Origin: Malachius bipustulatus
Taxonomy: Eukaryota; Arthropoda; Insecta; Coleoptera; Melyridae
Assembly (NCBI GenBank): GCA_910589415.1
Contig: OU342634.1
Location: forward strand, 42,090,723 to 42,154,722
Reading direction: 5' to 3'
DNA length: 64,000 bases
Of the stretch, positions 46,371 through 58,194 are shown one piece after another. The notes below the pieces were generated by a model. That model did not search any database. It was not told the DNA's origin and worked only from the letters and a program-made list of their open reading frames with translations. How positions within the stretch are numbered: the first letter of the stretch is position 1; every line of letters begins with the position of its first letter. Made by a program: the position numbers and the translations under genes.

Positions 46371-46706
46371 CTATACATGAATGAATACTTTATAAACATG
46401 TATAGGTATAGAATGGTATAATTATTGAGGAGTAAAAATTAAGCTCATAGGTATATAAATTTTAATAAACATAAATGTACAGCAAATGGAAAAGTTTTAA
46501 TTACTGTTCGGGTTGTAATGATGCACACATGAGCCGATTCATTAATATCTGTAGTTTACTTTTCTTAAGATAAGGCAGACTAAGCTGATAAAAATTATAT
46601 AAAAAGTTTTTGTGGAAAAAAAGCGCAACAAAAAATACCAATCGACTTGTCCGAGCGTTTTTTCGAACATGTCTCGATTTATTTATTCGAGAAATCTGCT
46701 TTGGTA

Positions 46707-47648
46707 TACAGGTATACCTACGACTTATTCTAAGAAAAAAGGTTTCTATTAAAATGGGTCCGCAAACTTACCGTTTTAGAGATACAGGGTGTTCAAAAGA
46801 ATGGGTTTTTCTTACTTTTTTAGCGATATCTCAAGAACCGTTAGAGCTACAGACTACAGCTTTTGTACAGATTTTAACATTGATGATAGCTACTTTTAAG
46901 GCTCCAAACTAATCTTCTAAGATATGCCAGTGGTGGATATTTTAGGGTTGTGTAAGGGTTTCACCCCCCTTACTTTTACGGCACTGGAAAAATTGTAATT
47001 TTGAGAGCAAAATTCAAAGTATTAATGTTTTTTGCACAAAAAAGTACTGCTGATGAAAAGCTGTAGAAGCCACTGTTCTCGAGAAAAAAATGCGTTTTAT
47101 GATCAAACACGTACAAAATTCAACATGAACAAAAAACAGAAATTCTAGATAAAGTTGAAAACAATCTGGCTACAAGCACAAGAAAAACAGGATCAAATTT
47201 GAATTTGTGCCATGTTACATCAGTATGTTCATGATGTTGAATTCTGTACGTTTTTGATCATAAAATGTCTGTTTTTCTCGATAACGGTGGCTTCTACAGA
47301 TTTTGACCAAGAGTACTTTGTTATGTAAAAACATTGGCGCTTTGAAATTTGCTCTCAAAATGACAATTTTCCCAGTGCCGTAAAAGTTAGGGGGGCGAAA
47401 CCGTTACGCAACCCTAAAATCTCCACCACTGGCATATCTTAAAACATTAGTTTGGAGCCTTAAAAGTAGAGCTATTATTAATGTAAAAATCTGTATAAAA
47501 GCTGTAGTCTGTAGCTCTAACGATATCGCTAAAAAAGTAAGAAAAACCCATTCTTTTGAACACCCTGTATCTCTAAAACTTTTTTTCTTAGAATAAGTCG
47601 TAGAATCACCTCCTGTATTTTGCACTAGTTGGTAGTTAACACCCTGTA
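46707..47648. mobile_element. 942-bp palindromic element with inner TACAGGGTGTTCAAAAGAA termini
   Basis: The outer ends TACAGG... and CCCTGTA sit beside TA (46705-46706, 47649-47650). Inside, CGACTTATTCTAAGAAAAAA, TTTTAGAGATACAGGGTG, TCAAAAGAATGGGTTTTTC and GCTACAGACTACAGCTTTT are mirrored on the right. The centre near 47150 is unique. The left outermost segment is shorter than the right (a deletion of about 40 bases). The layered terminus resembles 40310-41311. Frames at 46610-46912 and 47404-47625 are arm shadows of each other. Confidence 0.85.
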
Positions 47649-47796
47649 TAGTGGATTATAAAACGATTTTTGTTCAATAATCTATTGCGTTAATCTATAG
47701 GTAACTCACATTTCCTGAAGAGTTAACGACACACATACAGGATTAGAACTGTTTAATGAGTTACTACCAGAGATACTTATTAAACCATTATTGAAG

Positions 47797-48330
47797 ATAC
47801 GAGGTCGGTTAAATTAGAAAAAACTTGTGCTATTTTGAAAAAAAATTACATATCCCCAGTATTTCCTGAAATATTCTGAAAAAAAACTGAAAAACGATCA
47901 TTCTTATTTTCATCATATCTTTTTTATTAGGTATTTATTTAAAGTTAAAATTAATTGTTTCTTGTAGGTTAGCATAAGTCATCAGGAACCATTAAATCGA
48001 CACTTCAAAAATTTTCAAAACCGACTGTAGTAGATCACAGAGTTTTCATTATATACATACTTACTTAAAAAAAAATATTTCATTTTTCATACATTGTTTC
48101 ACCGAATTACGTCCACCAAAAAAATTGTATTTTTGTTTAAAAAAAAGGATAATTTTTTTTTAAGTAAGTAAATAAGTAATAATAGTGTTTATTAATTAAT
48201 TTTTGGTTTCCATGATTTTTTTGTACCGAACGACATAAAAAACCTATATAAAATAATTAATTTTGAATAATATGAATTTAAGAATTCTCGTTTTTTCGGT
48301 TTTTTTTCAAACAGGCAAAAAAATTAATAA
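47797..48330 (+). repeat. Degenerate copy of the TACAGGGTCGGTTAAATTAG family
   Basis: ATACGAGGTCGGTTAAATTAG, CCTGAAATATTCTGAAAAA, AAAAATTTTCAAAACCGAC and CGAACGACATAAAAAA occur in family order. The terminus has mutated (TACGAGG). The right arm is truncated. Confidence 0.6.
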
Positions 48331-51300
48331 TTTTCCTAAAGGTATTGCACTAGAAAATTCCTTCGTCACTTGATCAATAAAAGGGCTATGCAGCATTGCA
48401 TAACAAAATTTATAATGTAAATGTATGCACTTTTCTAACTGTGGCACTCGAAAAACTGATCTAAAGTATCGATTTTCATACAATTCATTATCTCGAAAGA
48501 ATTTTTTTTTTACTCAGATCATGTTATGATATTCTGATCAGTAATGACTTTGGCCTATTAGCCCTTCAAGGGATGACGCGTTGAGTGTTGGAACACCTGT
48601 ATGAAGTTTTTTTTTTTTTCTTGAAATAACCTCAGAAATCTCATCCAACACATACCTAATAATGATGAAAAATGAAAAAACTCACCCATTATTTTTGATT
48701 ATACTTATTTTTGATTTTATTTTGATTATTTTTTATTTTGTTTTGTTTTTTAACTTCTAGAAATTATAACTTTCGCTTCACTACAAGAGACGCTCAATGG
48801 TTCGAAACGAAAACTGCGAAGAGCCGAGTATGATGAAACCAAATTTTATGCAAGGTGAAAGATTTACAACAAAGCTAACGGTTGCGTGTATAAAATTACG
48901 TATTATAATTGATGTAAAAAGGTCAGAGGCATCCCGTATTCAGCATCCGCAAGGAGATCTTGACACAGTTCGTTTGCTCCATTTTTTTGCGCGGCAGCAT
49001 AATGGGACGGTGTCATATTCTATGTTCTGGGGTGGCAGGGTTACCGGAATACAATGAAAAACACCCTGAAGACACACTAAGGGTGACGTGCATACATTAT
49101 TACCAGGGTAGAAAGGGTTAAAAAAACTATGCAAAAAGGGTCGCCTAGGTATATTGTTGCGAATGTTTTATGTGATGTATGCAAAAATCACTGTTATTTC
49201 GGTGAGAAAGGGTCGACTTGGCAGGAAGGGTATATAATATATGAGATTCTTGCTTTGTTAGCCCCCATGAATGACTAACTAGGTGCATTCAGATAGACGA
49301 ATGCGACTGTCATAACTGAACGCCAATCAATATTCAATTGATGATAGGAAGCGTAAAAAAATCTGCTGTATGTTTATATCCGGTGGATGGATGTTTGATA
49401 GCTGAGGGATGTCTCTGTTTCTTTGAATTGTGCTAGGACTGCTATGTATATGGTACAATTGTTTAAATATTTTGCATTTTATATTAAATTTTTTTGAAGC
49501 ATAATAATAAGCAAAAAATAATACTGACATAAGAGCAAAATTTATCCAATCCAAACATAAAAAACCGTTTGAAAAAAGTGCAACTAAAAAGTTCATTCTA
49601 AGGTCTGATTAAAAAAAATACAGTCACAGTAGTTATTCTAATGTTTAAAATAATAATCCAATTCTCAAATAATAAGAATAAACCCCTAATTTCGCGCTCG
49701 AGATACATACAACATTTTTTAGAAAGTTTTATTGATATATAACCGTAAAATTAGAAATATAAAAATAAAAATTTTCAGTTTAGTGCTCAAAGTTATTTCT
49801 TGCTTTGTTGCTAGGGAAACAAATACATGATTCAACTTTTAAATTTAAATACATTTTTCAACTTATATCTCAAAAATAGCTATTTGAGTGCTTTCTTTTC
49901 CATTTAAAATAAAATTATTCAGGGTTCCCCTAAATTGGGTAAACAATAACTCTTCAGTGTTGTTGATTCCTCAACGGTGTTAGGAAGAGGTGAAGTTGAT
50001 GACTCAACTTCGTTAACATTGAAAATTTTTAAGAATTTGTTTTATTTTCTTTTTTTTTTAAGTTACAGACTGAAATATCTGTGACTTTTATACCTTTATT
50101 GCATTTTATAAAACATAAAATTGACGTTTTAGGAACCTACAATAACGCAAGCGGAACATTGACAGTAGGTATTGTGCAGTCAAAAGTTGTTCAGGACAAT
50201 GGGGATCATCTGACTGTACTAATGAATTTGACTTTGGGGACCAATTTCAAGGCCATTTGAAGGTGAAGTTATTTTTTAAATATACAGGACACCCAGTATA
50301 TTATTGTTTTTTCACATTTCCTGAGAAAATACTTATAATAATGATTTTTACAGTCAGTTGCAGTTCAAATTGAGCAAGTTATGAGTTATAAACAACTGAA
50401 AGTTGGTTTTCATAGCAATACTTTAAAATTAAGCTTGATGCATTCGGATCTCCAAAATTAGTTTCTAAAGAAACTTGCCTAGTCTTTCTTTCAAATCTAA
50501 AACCAACTTTACACAATCGATTGATAAAAAAAATAATTCTATTAAAAAATCTAATTACAACTAACGGATTACATAATTTGTGTACGTATATACATCCAAA
50601 CCCAAACTATTCCTCTAGCATTACAGAACCGCGTACAACATAGATCTCTTTCTCCCTCTCATCCTGTCCAATATCCCGAAGAAGCCTGACAAGCACATCT
50701 TGCTAGACAGCGTCACATTCTAACTCCTTGAATGGGAGAGGACTGGAACGCCGAAGTCAGTTTACTGGATGATAGCAATAAAACACGTCACATGCAAATG
50801 CTCGCCGTTCCCGACATCCAGGGTGTGGTCACAGATGCCTCCTGCGGCCCTTAATTTAGTTCCGAAGTAGTGCAGCCCTTACTGGGGTGCGCGACGGGAA
50901 ATTGCTAAGGGGAAACCAGTCCGGACCTCGGCCTGGAACTTCACTTCGAAGGAAACTGTTTGCAGGAACTGACATCCTTGAATTCTGCGACTGCTATGAA
51001 TTGTCTCATATTCTATGTCTGATTTCCAATAGCAAGATTTTTGTTGTTTCTACCTTAGAAAATTGTCTTGTATAATTATTATTTCTACTAAATTTATTTA
51101 AGTAGGTAGGTACCTACCTATTTATTTTGAAATCGGAGAATTCAGAATAGCATTATTTTGTAATAGAATTTTTGACGAAGCGTTATTTTAGTCAACAATA
51201 GTTCTTCCCTGCATGGGTATTGAAATTCAACACCGTTGGTGAAGACAATCTCAATCTTTTCGTTTATATCAGATCATTTCTTTATCTATGATGTTCAATA

Positions 51301-51674
51301 TCCCATTCAAAAAATCCATTGTCTTTCTAAAGCTTACAAAGAAAGTTGCAGAGAGACTGTATTGACCGAATTGCACCCTTAAAATGATATAGTAATCCCT
51401 CAGATTAACACGGATTGTTCCTGCATGGTCGCTCAATCTTAACAAATACGTCTTTCTTCAATAGATCATTGGACTGATATTATTGATTCGGGAGGACTTC
51501 TTGGTATCTTATTCCATTTTTCCAAGCCTTTCGATGGTATCCTACTAAATTCCATGGCCAGCATGTATATTACATTTGCATTCTTATTACTGCTTCCTTG
51601 CGGTGGACTTCTTTGTTGACTAAAAAGACCAAGCGATAGAGAACCTAATCGATACCGAAGAGACATTTAAGCAG

Positions 51675-51977
51675 ATGGAAGCCGATCCACACCGGAGAAT
51701 TGCTCCCTGGACAAGACGACCCAATGATGAAGAATCAGTTCGGCGTTTAAGTAGATGCGACAAAACGATCCAGCGCGGCCAAGCTAATCCAACCATGCAG
51801 GAAAACCATTCCTTGGAGGAGCGAAACAGTTCCGGAAAGCAGAGTCGGAGGGAACTCTATACACGAATAATTATTGAAGCTGATCCAACCTGGGACACCA
51901 AACTTGGAGAGGCGGTCAAGTGCGTTGAAGAAATATCAGATCCAACAATCCTTAAACAAATCCAAGGGAGAAAGTAA
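51675..51977 (+). CDS. Unrecognised 100-codon frame, hydrophilic
   Basis: The frame encodes a very charged, Arg/Glu-rich product (MEADPHRRIAPWTRRPNDEE at the start, DPTWDTKLGEAVKCVEEISD near the end). This is unlike the Phe/Leu/Ile-rich frames that AT-rich non-coding DNA yields here, and the DNA is GC-richer than its flanks. No domain is recognised. It could be a retroelement gag-like remnant, an exon, or chance. No promoter or splice evidence supports expression. Confidence 0.22.
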   Translation: MEADPHRRIAPWTRRPNDEESVRRLSRCDKTIQRGQANPTMQENHSLEERNSSGKQSRRELYTRIIIEADPTWDTKLGEAVKCVEEISDPTILKQIQGRK

Positions 51978-52509
51978 ACTCCATACCTTAGAGAAAAACT
52001 CATGATCCAGTTGCTTGTTCTGAGTATTCTGAGAGATTCTGATGGCTTAAAGCGTGTTTACTTCTTTTACTGACAGATGGTAGACGACTTGACAGTGTCT
52101 TCCTACTGAAAACAGACTCCTTGGTTACATTTAGTGGTCCGGAAGGATTGCTCTACCTTAGTGATCAATCTAATGAAACATGTGCAAGAATTTTCTCATC
52201 CTTGATTTCAGTTAGTCAAAAATTACACGGATCTTTAACATTTCTTTTCAACAGGAAGAATTTTGTTTCTTATACGTTGAATCTCTTCCTAAAAACTGTT
52301 GGAATACATTCCTAGCGGTGTTTTACTTTTAAAATCTGATTTACGCTTCCAAAGCCTTCATTTCCATTACTTTACGTATATCTTTAAGAAAGAGATTTAT
52401 ATTCCGACTGTTTGATGTTAACTGAAATCGACAAGTAGATATACTCGAACCATTAAAATGTTTCTACTTTAGAAAGAGCTCACATAAATTCATTACACCC
52501 TAAGGTCTA

Positions 52510-52740
52510 AGCTACAAGACACATTCATCTGCGGGTTAAACAGCAAGGACAAAGGTTGCACGAGGGAGTCGGAAGTGAGAGAGATGGAGCTGGTTGTGTG
52601 GCCACACAGCATAGTTACAGTCGGGGGTGCGGAAGATTCCCTCCGCCGCCTCCACAGAGGGGTTGCGAATACCGACACCATCGGGCTAGTGCTTCCACCC
52701 TTCGCCGATTAGACAGGACCGGATCGCAAATATTTATCTA
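52510..52740. promoter_or_regulatory. GC-rich repeat-free island
   Basis: Contains ATTCCCTCCGCCGCCTCCAC, CATCGGGCTAGTGCTTCCAC and TTAGACAGGACCGGATCGC. Opposed 62/61-codon frames are composition effects. Candidate regulatory element; no direct evidence. Confidence 0.3.
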
Positions 52741-53219
52741 GGATGTTTGACAGAGTTTAGAGTTGATTAGAGGGTTTGAACTTTTTGATAATTGGAACTT
52801 AAAATTTATGAAGTGGAAAAAATCGTAGGTACTGTACACTGAGGATTAATAGAATATTATAGAAGTGATGAATCTGATTTATATTTATTAGATTTGAAGA
52901 TAATTTAAATTTAATTATGCATAAGGCAAAGAGGGGCAAGGTAAATTCGACAACTTTGTACTAATCGTACGGCCAACTTGAGAGATTAAAAAATGATACT
53001 TTTCTTTTTTATTTCATACAATAAATAATTTACAGAAAATCAGTCTGTAAGCATGAGGAAGGCAACGACTATAATAAATATTAGTCCCATGTGTTTTCGT
53101 TCTTAATGTAGAAGAAAAAATCGCTCTTTAAAAAAAAGTTCAAGATATGTATACCTAACCATAGATAAGTACTTCATTCTAGGCGAACTATAGTTTCTCA
53201 TCAACAATCCTTATAGTAA

Positions 53220-53400
53220 TGCAACAAATCCTACTTGGAGCTGGGTCGTAAGGTCGTAAGGAACCACTATTACCGCGCGCTTTATCCACGGTTCCATAAA
53301 GGCATATATTTTATGGCTTATGTTGCTGGCTTGCGGATATGTTATCATATGCGGAAGTTATAAATAATTCATTAAAGCCTTCACTCTTCAGAAATATCTG
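53220..53400. promoter_or_regulatory. Island with paired TTTATGG and a Runt-type site
   Basis: CCATAAA (53294-53300) and TTTATGG (53310-53316) are inverted copies of the Abd-B/Caudal-type core, 9 bases apart. AACCAC (53262-53267) matches the Runt core, and GGTCGTAA is repeated in tandem just before it. Several of these motifs cluster in less than 60 bases of unique DNA. Confidence 0.3.
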
Positions 53401-54024
53401 TGATATTTATAGGGAAATTCTTGGTTTACAAACAGTTTATGCATTGTCACTCCTGACGAAAAGATGATGAAAAAATTCTGTGATTGTTTCTCATCATTTC
53501 CAGGTCTTTTGGCTAGTTTCCATGCACCGATATGAAAATAATTCTGAACAGTTTTGACCTAGTAGTCCTAGTACACGCCATTCTTTAAGCAGAAAGAAAA
53601 TATTCATGGTCTTTAGATGAACGTGCCTATAACATGCCTCTGAAAGATGGTTCTAATGCATAGTTCAAATTACAACTTATCACACAGCAAAGAAAGTTCA
53701 ATACTTGGTGAGGGAGAAAACTAAACGATATTTTCATTAGCGAATTTGAAAATTCCATTAAATTTGGGTGATCCTTTATAAACAAACATTGCCAGTCGAC
53801 AACTCCTGGTCAAAAAATCTTAGAGCTGTACGTTCAGGGTAGGTACAACTTCGGAGGATCCTGAGGAAATTTCCGAAATGGTCAATAGAGTTTTCCTTCC
53901 ATACGACTCCCTCACTTTTATAGTCATACAATAATAATTATGGTATGACTTATAGTCACACTCATGGTTCTAATGTAGCAACACCTGTCTCTTCTTCATT
54001 CATGTTCTATCCCGCACTTTACTT

Positions 54025-54290
54025 CAAGGCGACGTTAAAAAAATCCCGAGAATTGTAGTTCAATTAGCTTGCTTTCGGTCTTTGACAAAGTTATCCCATC
54101 CCGTCCGTTAGACTTTCTTGAAAAGACTGGAACCCTATCTGACTCCCAGCAATTCTTGGCAGATCTGTTTCTCAAGAATCCATGTTGGCCCAGCATGGAT
54201 TCTTGAGAAACAGATCTGCCAAGACTACTCTGGTCCAACTCAAGGAGTTCATTTCTGGGGGAATGGAGGACGATCTAAACTTCGATTCTT
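54025..54290 (+). pseudogene. LINE reverse-transcriptase fossil (N-terminal RT blocks)
   Basis: Read across frame changes: GDVKKI, then NCSSISLLSVFDKVI (compare the usual NYRPISLLP.FSKV.E block), then PLDFLEKTGTLSDSQ, then after an insertion QHGFLRNRSAKTTLVQLKEF and ISGGMEDDL. This order (NYRPIS..., L..SQ.GFR...ST) is the start of the RT domain of jockey/I/CR1-like LINEs. The FADD catalytic block is not seen downstream; sequence to about 54420 is frame-broken. The SDSQ/QHGF junction is split by the inverted duplication at 54155-54223. Confidence 0.7.
54155..54223. repeat. 30-bp perfect inverted repeat (hairpin) inside the RT fossil
   Basis: CTTGGCAGATCTGTTTCTCA...CATG (54155-54184) is the exact reverse complement of CATG...TGAGAAACAGATCTGCCAAG (54194-54223). 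The nine bases between also pair except for one G.T and the central C. The right arm is in-frame RT sequence (HGFLRNRSAK); the left arm is an inverted copy of it. Confidence 0.95.
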
Positions 54291-57200
54291 CGAAGTGTCT
54301 TCGAATCAAACTTCGATTCCAATGATGGACACACTATTCAAAGATTTAGCCCGTCGATTTCAAAATTTAAATCCGCAAAAAAATTCTAATGACCTTTATG
54401 GCGTGCTGATAGTCATTTGGTAAAACAAAATTACCAAAACCAAGAATGAGTTGTATGTTGCTGTGATTAGATCCATATTAATATATGCATGACTGCTAGT
54501 GACTTAAACTTAATCAGAGACAATCTACTATTAAACTTCAAGGCGTACAAATCGTTCGTGAAGATTCAGATGTGCTATCGAAATTGGAAATTGAATATAC
54601 AGGCTATTTCCGTAACTCCAAGACCACACATAACTGGAGCATCTTAGAGGTAATAGCTATGGGCTTACATTTGGTATAAGTCGGCAGTGTGAATACGATT
54701 GATATTTGAGATATTTGAGTAGCTAGAGCTAGTAATAGCCTGTGAAAAAAATCCTCTAGGTTTTATAAAGCTTTCCACTGTTGGGACTGATTCTTCCAGT
54801 CAAATCTGTTAGTCTAATAATGAAGACAAACATTTTCAAACTCTAAAGCGATGAAAAAATATAACAGTTGCTATAGTCTTACACAACAATGCATGTTATG
54901 TTAATTGCACATACAATGGGATAAAGTTCCTTGCAGAAGATTTTTAACCAGAAGGTGCATGACGTGACAGTAAATACCTTCGCAATATTGGCTCATCATG
55001 TCAATTTAAAGCGAGTCTTGCTGAAACAGCCCGAGTACATGGAGCGACGCCACAGCGGGCAATAAATAATATGCAAGTTCCCGAGTCGCTATCAAAGCAA
55101 CTAGACTGCACGAAGGGCCCGAAGCCATCGAAGGCCTGCTTAGCCAGACAAATCCTCGCTCCATCAGCAGAAATTGCGAGCCGCAGTCAGCGTTTGACTA
55201 GATGGATCTCGAGGAAACGTCTCGGATCAAACAGAAAGCATATACAGAGGGTGGTTACAGTATTCACCCCTTCTAGAATGTGACTCTATTCATTCAGGTG
55301 GGGGAAGTTGGGTAGATTCTAAGCGAGACGTCGCCTCCTATGGCAAATAACAAAGGAATAGCTTGCAAGACGTCTTCGTGTTGGAGTTTTGGCTTAGATC
55401 TGTGACAGGGTTAGGCATGTAGAGTTCCATCAGTTACATCGCGGCTTGATGTGTGATGGTTTTTATTCCTTATATGGCATTATCTACTGTTTTCTCGGGT
55501 TCATTTTTGTTCCTGTAGCTAAAATTATAAACAGAGCACACATTAGCTTAAGTTATGGCACATCCACTATAATAGTTTGTCTTTAATAATGTAAAATATG
55601 CAATAATAATGCAGGATTTCTGAATTCAAAGCTATGAATAATTATTGTAGGTATATAAAAAATAAGAACTAACATAATAATTTTTGTTCAAAACTTACCT
55701 CAAGATACATTTAATCACCGGTCGTGTAAAAATAAATGAAGGGGATTCCCTTAACAAGGATTTGTTGCTCAGTAAAATTTCTCGACTTGGTAAAAGGGCT
55801 GACTTGGGATATTAAGAGAAAGAGAAATACATAGGCAGACAGAAACTGCAAACTATGCGCAAAACTATATGCACGTGCCATAATATCCCTACCTAATGTA
55901 CTTAGATGATACTCGAGTTCTTAACTGATTTTTCACGATCGTCATGAATAATATAAGTACAGGGTGATTCAGGATGAAACGGCCTGATATAAAATTCTCA
56001 AGTTGCAAATTCTTCCAGTAACAAGTTTTAGGAAATTCACTTATGATGAAACTTAACCACTTCTAATTGACGCTTGATAAGGTAGTCAGAAACAGCAAAA
56101 ATTGTTGTTGCAGGAAAAGCAGCAAATAATATTGAAGCAGCTCGAAGACATAACAGTCAAAAGCACCAAAAAGATAATAAGAAGAAGTTGTTTAAAGAAA
56201 TTCAGCAGCAGTGGGAAGTATCTGGACGAAATTACTAAGCATAAACAGGACACAGACGTACGCTCGATGTATGTATGTATGTATATAATATAGTGGCGTC
56301 AGACTCCACATTTTTGGGTTAGAGGAACCACAAGAGGAAGAGCTGCGGGACTCCTCTCGTGGAAAGACATGGAAGGTAGGAGTCCCACTCCACCATGGTT
56401 TGGGAACGGCGAAAAGGCCCCTTGGTGCCCTAGTTTCTTGAGCTGCACAACTCCTTCCAACCATAATCGTGAGTGGGCCATTGTGACACCTCCATTGTAT
56501 AACCGAAGATCAACGATAATACTATATACTACCTACTACTAGTCGAAAACAACTTCAATTCTCTCGAAAGTTTCGAGGCGAAGTGTCCTCGTTATATTGC
56601 ATCTGTAAAAACTGAAACCACTGTCGTACCATTAATTTTGTTTTCGGCACTTGTTCTTGCTCTTCTAGGGCAAGCTGTGGATATGGTACAAGCCCTGTCG
56701 TCAGTACAACTACGAGTATTTATGTGTACTGCAACCTCGGTTTACCGATTAGTTTGTTAGCGCACTTTCTCCCAGTTAGTGAATGAGCATTGGTCAGGGG
56801 GAAAATGAAACTCTGCAAGAAGTCGAAGTTTATGTCAAAAGGATCGTCCACAAAGTTTTCCCAGATTCACCACAGGAATTCTAATAAGGAACTATGCAGT
56901 TAAACAAACCTACGTCAATAAAGTCACGTTTGCTGATTGGTATATTTCCGAAAGTGAGAGCAGTTATTATCGATAAAGAAACGCAAGTGAAGTTGACGTT
57001 GCAGAAAATTGAAAAATTAGAATATAAAAAACCGGAGTTTAAGGACACGAAATGATTCCAGAAATCACTGCTACCATTGTGGTTCTAGTTCAATTTGATT
57101 CGTTACTACATAGGGTTCCAGAGGCTTCAAGACACAATAAGTGATCGCTCACAAGACAGATTTAGTAAGCGCTAGAATGCTATAATTAAAGGAGGGTTAA

Positions 57201-57899
57201 ACGTTGTGGTTCCAGCTTCAAACACTCAAACGCGATTTCTACAGCGTGCATGGGCATAGAAGCGGAGATATACTGTAGAGTAACGGGAAGACCCACTGTA
57301 AGCACAAGCGACACCGAGTTTTTGATTTACATACTTTGTTAGGTACATGCAGGACATAGTAAACCAGCGTTCATAGTGGGAGATTCATTTGAAGAGAGCG
57401 ACAGTAAACGTAGCAGATATGAAGATTAAGCCCGACTTCAACTTAGAGCACTGAAACTTAGTCACACCTTGAAGATGAGTTTATTCTTAAATGAGACGTT
57501 ATTCAATAACATAAGCTGAGGATTGATCTGAAAGAATGTATCCAGAGATTAGGTGTAGAAGACATGGTACTATAAGTTTGAGAAGATACAAGTATAAAAC
57601 CGTCAACGGAACGAGGACGACCACAGAAGCCAAGAGCGTGTATCTTGGAGCTCTGGTAAATGTAGAAGAAGAACGACCAATGGAGAGAGAACATCGGACG
57701 AAGGAGACTACATGTCAAATTCCAGCCCGATAAAAAGAGGAAAGGAAATCGCAGCCCTTTTTCAGATATGCAGGAACTACGACGAAGCAATTAGGATACA
57801 GCAAGACGGAAGTGGGATCAGTTCCAGGTAAAGAAGAAAATCAAAACTGGTGAATCAATGAGGGCAAGATTCATCGTAAAGAAGAATTCCAGTGACTTC
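54291..57899. other. Non-coding stretch, probably decayed retroelement DNA
   Basis: Many GC-moderate, frame-broken pieces (for example 55071-55283 and 57536-57733) have an Arg/Lys-rich look but no motif that I can assign securely. TACAGGGTGATTCAGGATG at 55961 is a solo terminus of a TACAGGG element. TGTATGTATGTATGTATA (about 56268) is a short microsatellite. Confidence 0.35.
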
Positions 57900-57929
57900 A
57901 AAGATATCGACAACCAAGGAAGAAGGGAT

Positions 57930-58040
57930 TTTTGTTAAAGTTAATGCCATTCTGGGAGTACCTTATACCATTGTCGGGAGTCTCAACGACGTGAAGTATC
58001 GAATTAGCGCGGCGGCTCTCCCAAGTGGAAAATTAAGTTG
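57930..58040 (+). pseudogene. Possible Gypsy-type pol C-terminal remnant
   Basis: The frame FVKVNAILGVPYTIVGSLND followed by VKYRIS...LPSGKLS and a stop resembles the GPY/F-type tail of Gypsy integrase (WxGPYxVxxxLNDVxYRI). Only this stretch is legible, and the central tryptophan-glycine is altered. The antisense 64-codon frame is a shadow. Confidence 0.28.
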
Positions 58041-58194
58041 ATCCATCGCCCAGGAGCCTACTACCGAGATAGCGAATAGATCTCGATCCGAACTATGTAA
58101 TAGGGATTGAAAAGACGTGCACCTATCGTATTTCCACGTTATTAAATTTGGTTCCATGCAATAACTATAGCCTGTTTAGCTTCTTGCACATTTT

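Larger units (their letters stand above)
48331..54024. other. Non-coding stretch with GC-rich islands and an unassigned frame
   Basis: 50262-50440 is a half-copy of the 24.5-kb family. 50630-50990 and 52510-52740 are GC-richer, repeat-free islands. 51675-51977 is an unassigned 100-codon frame. 49050-49080 and the 5'-TAGGTACCTACC tract at 51100-51120 are simple. No exon with convincing boundaries. Confidence 0.4.

Noticed and set aside
56102..56481. Lys-rich frame and antisense frames near 56.2-56.5 kb
   Set aside because: No motif; end includes a TATG microsatellite; likely decayed repeat DNA.
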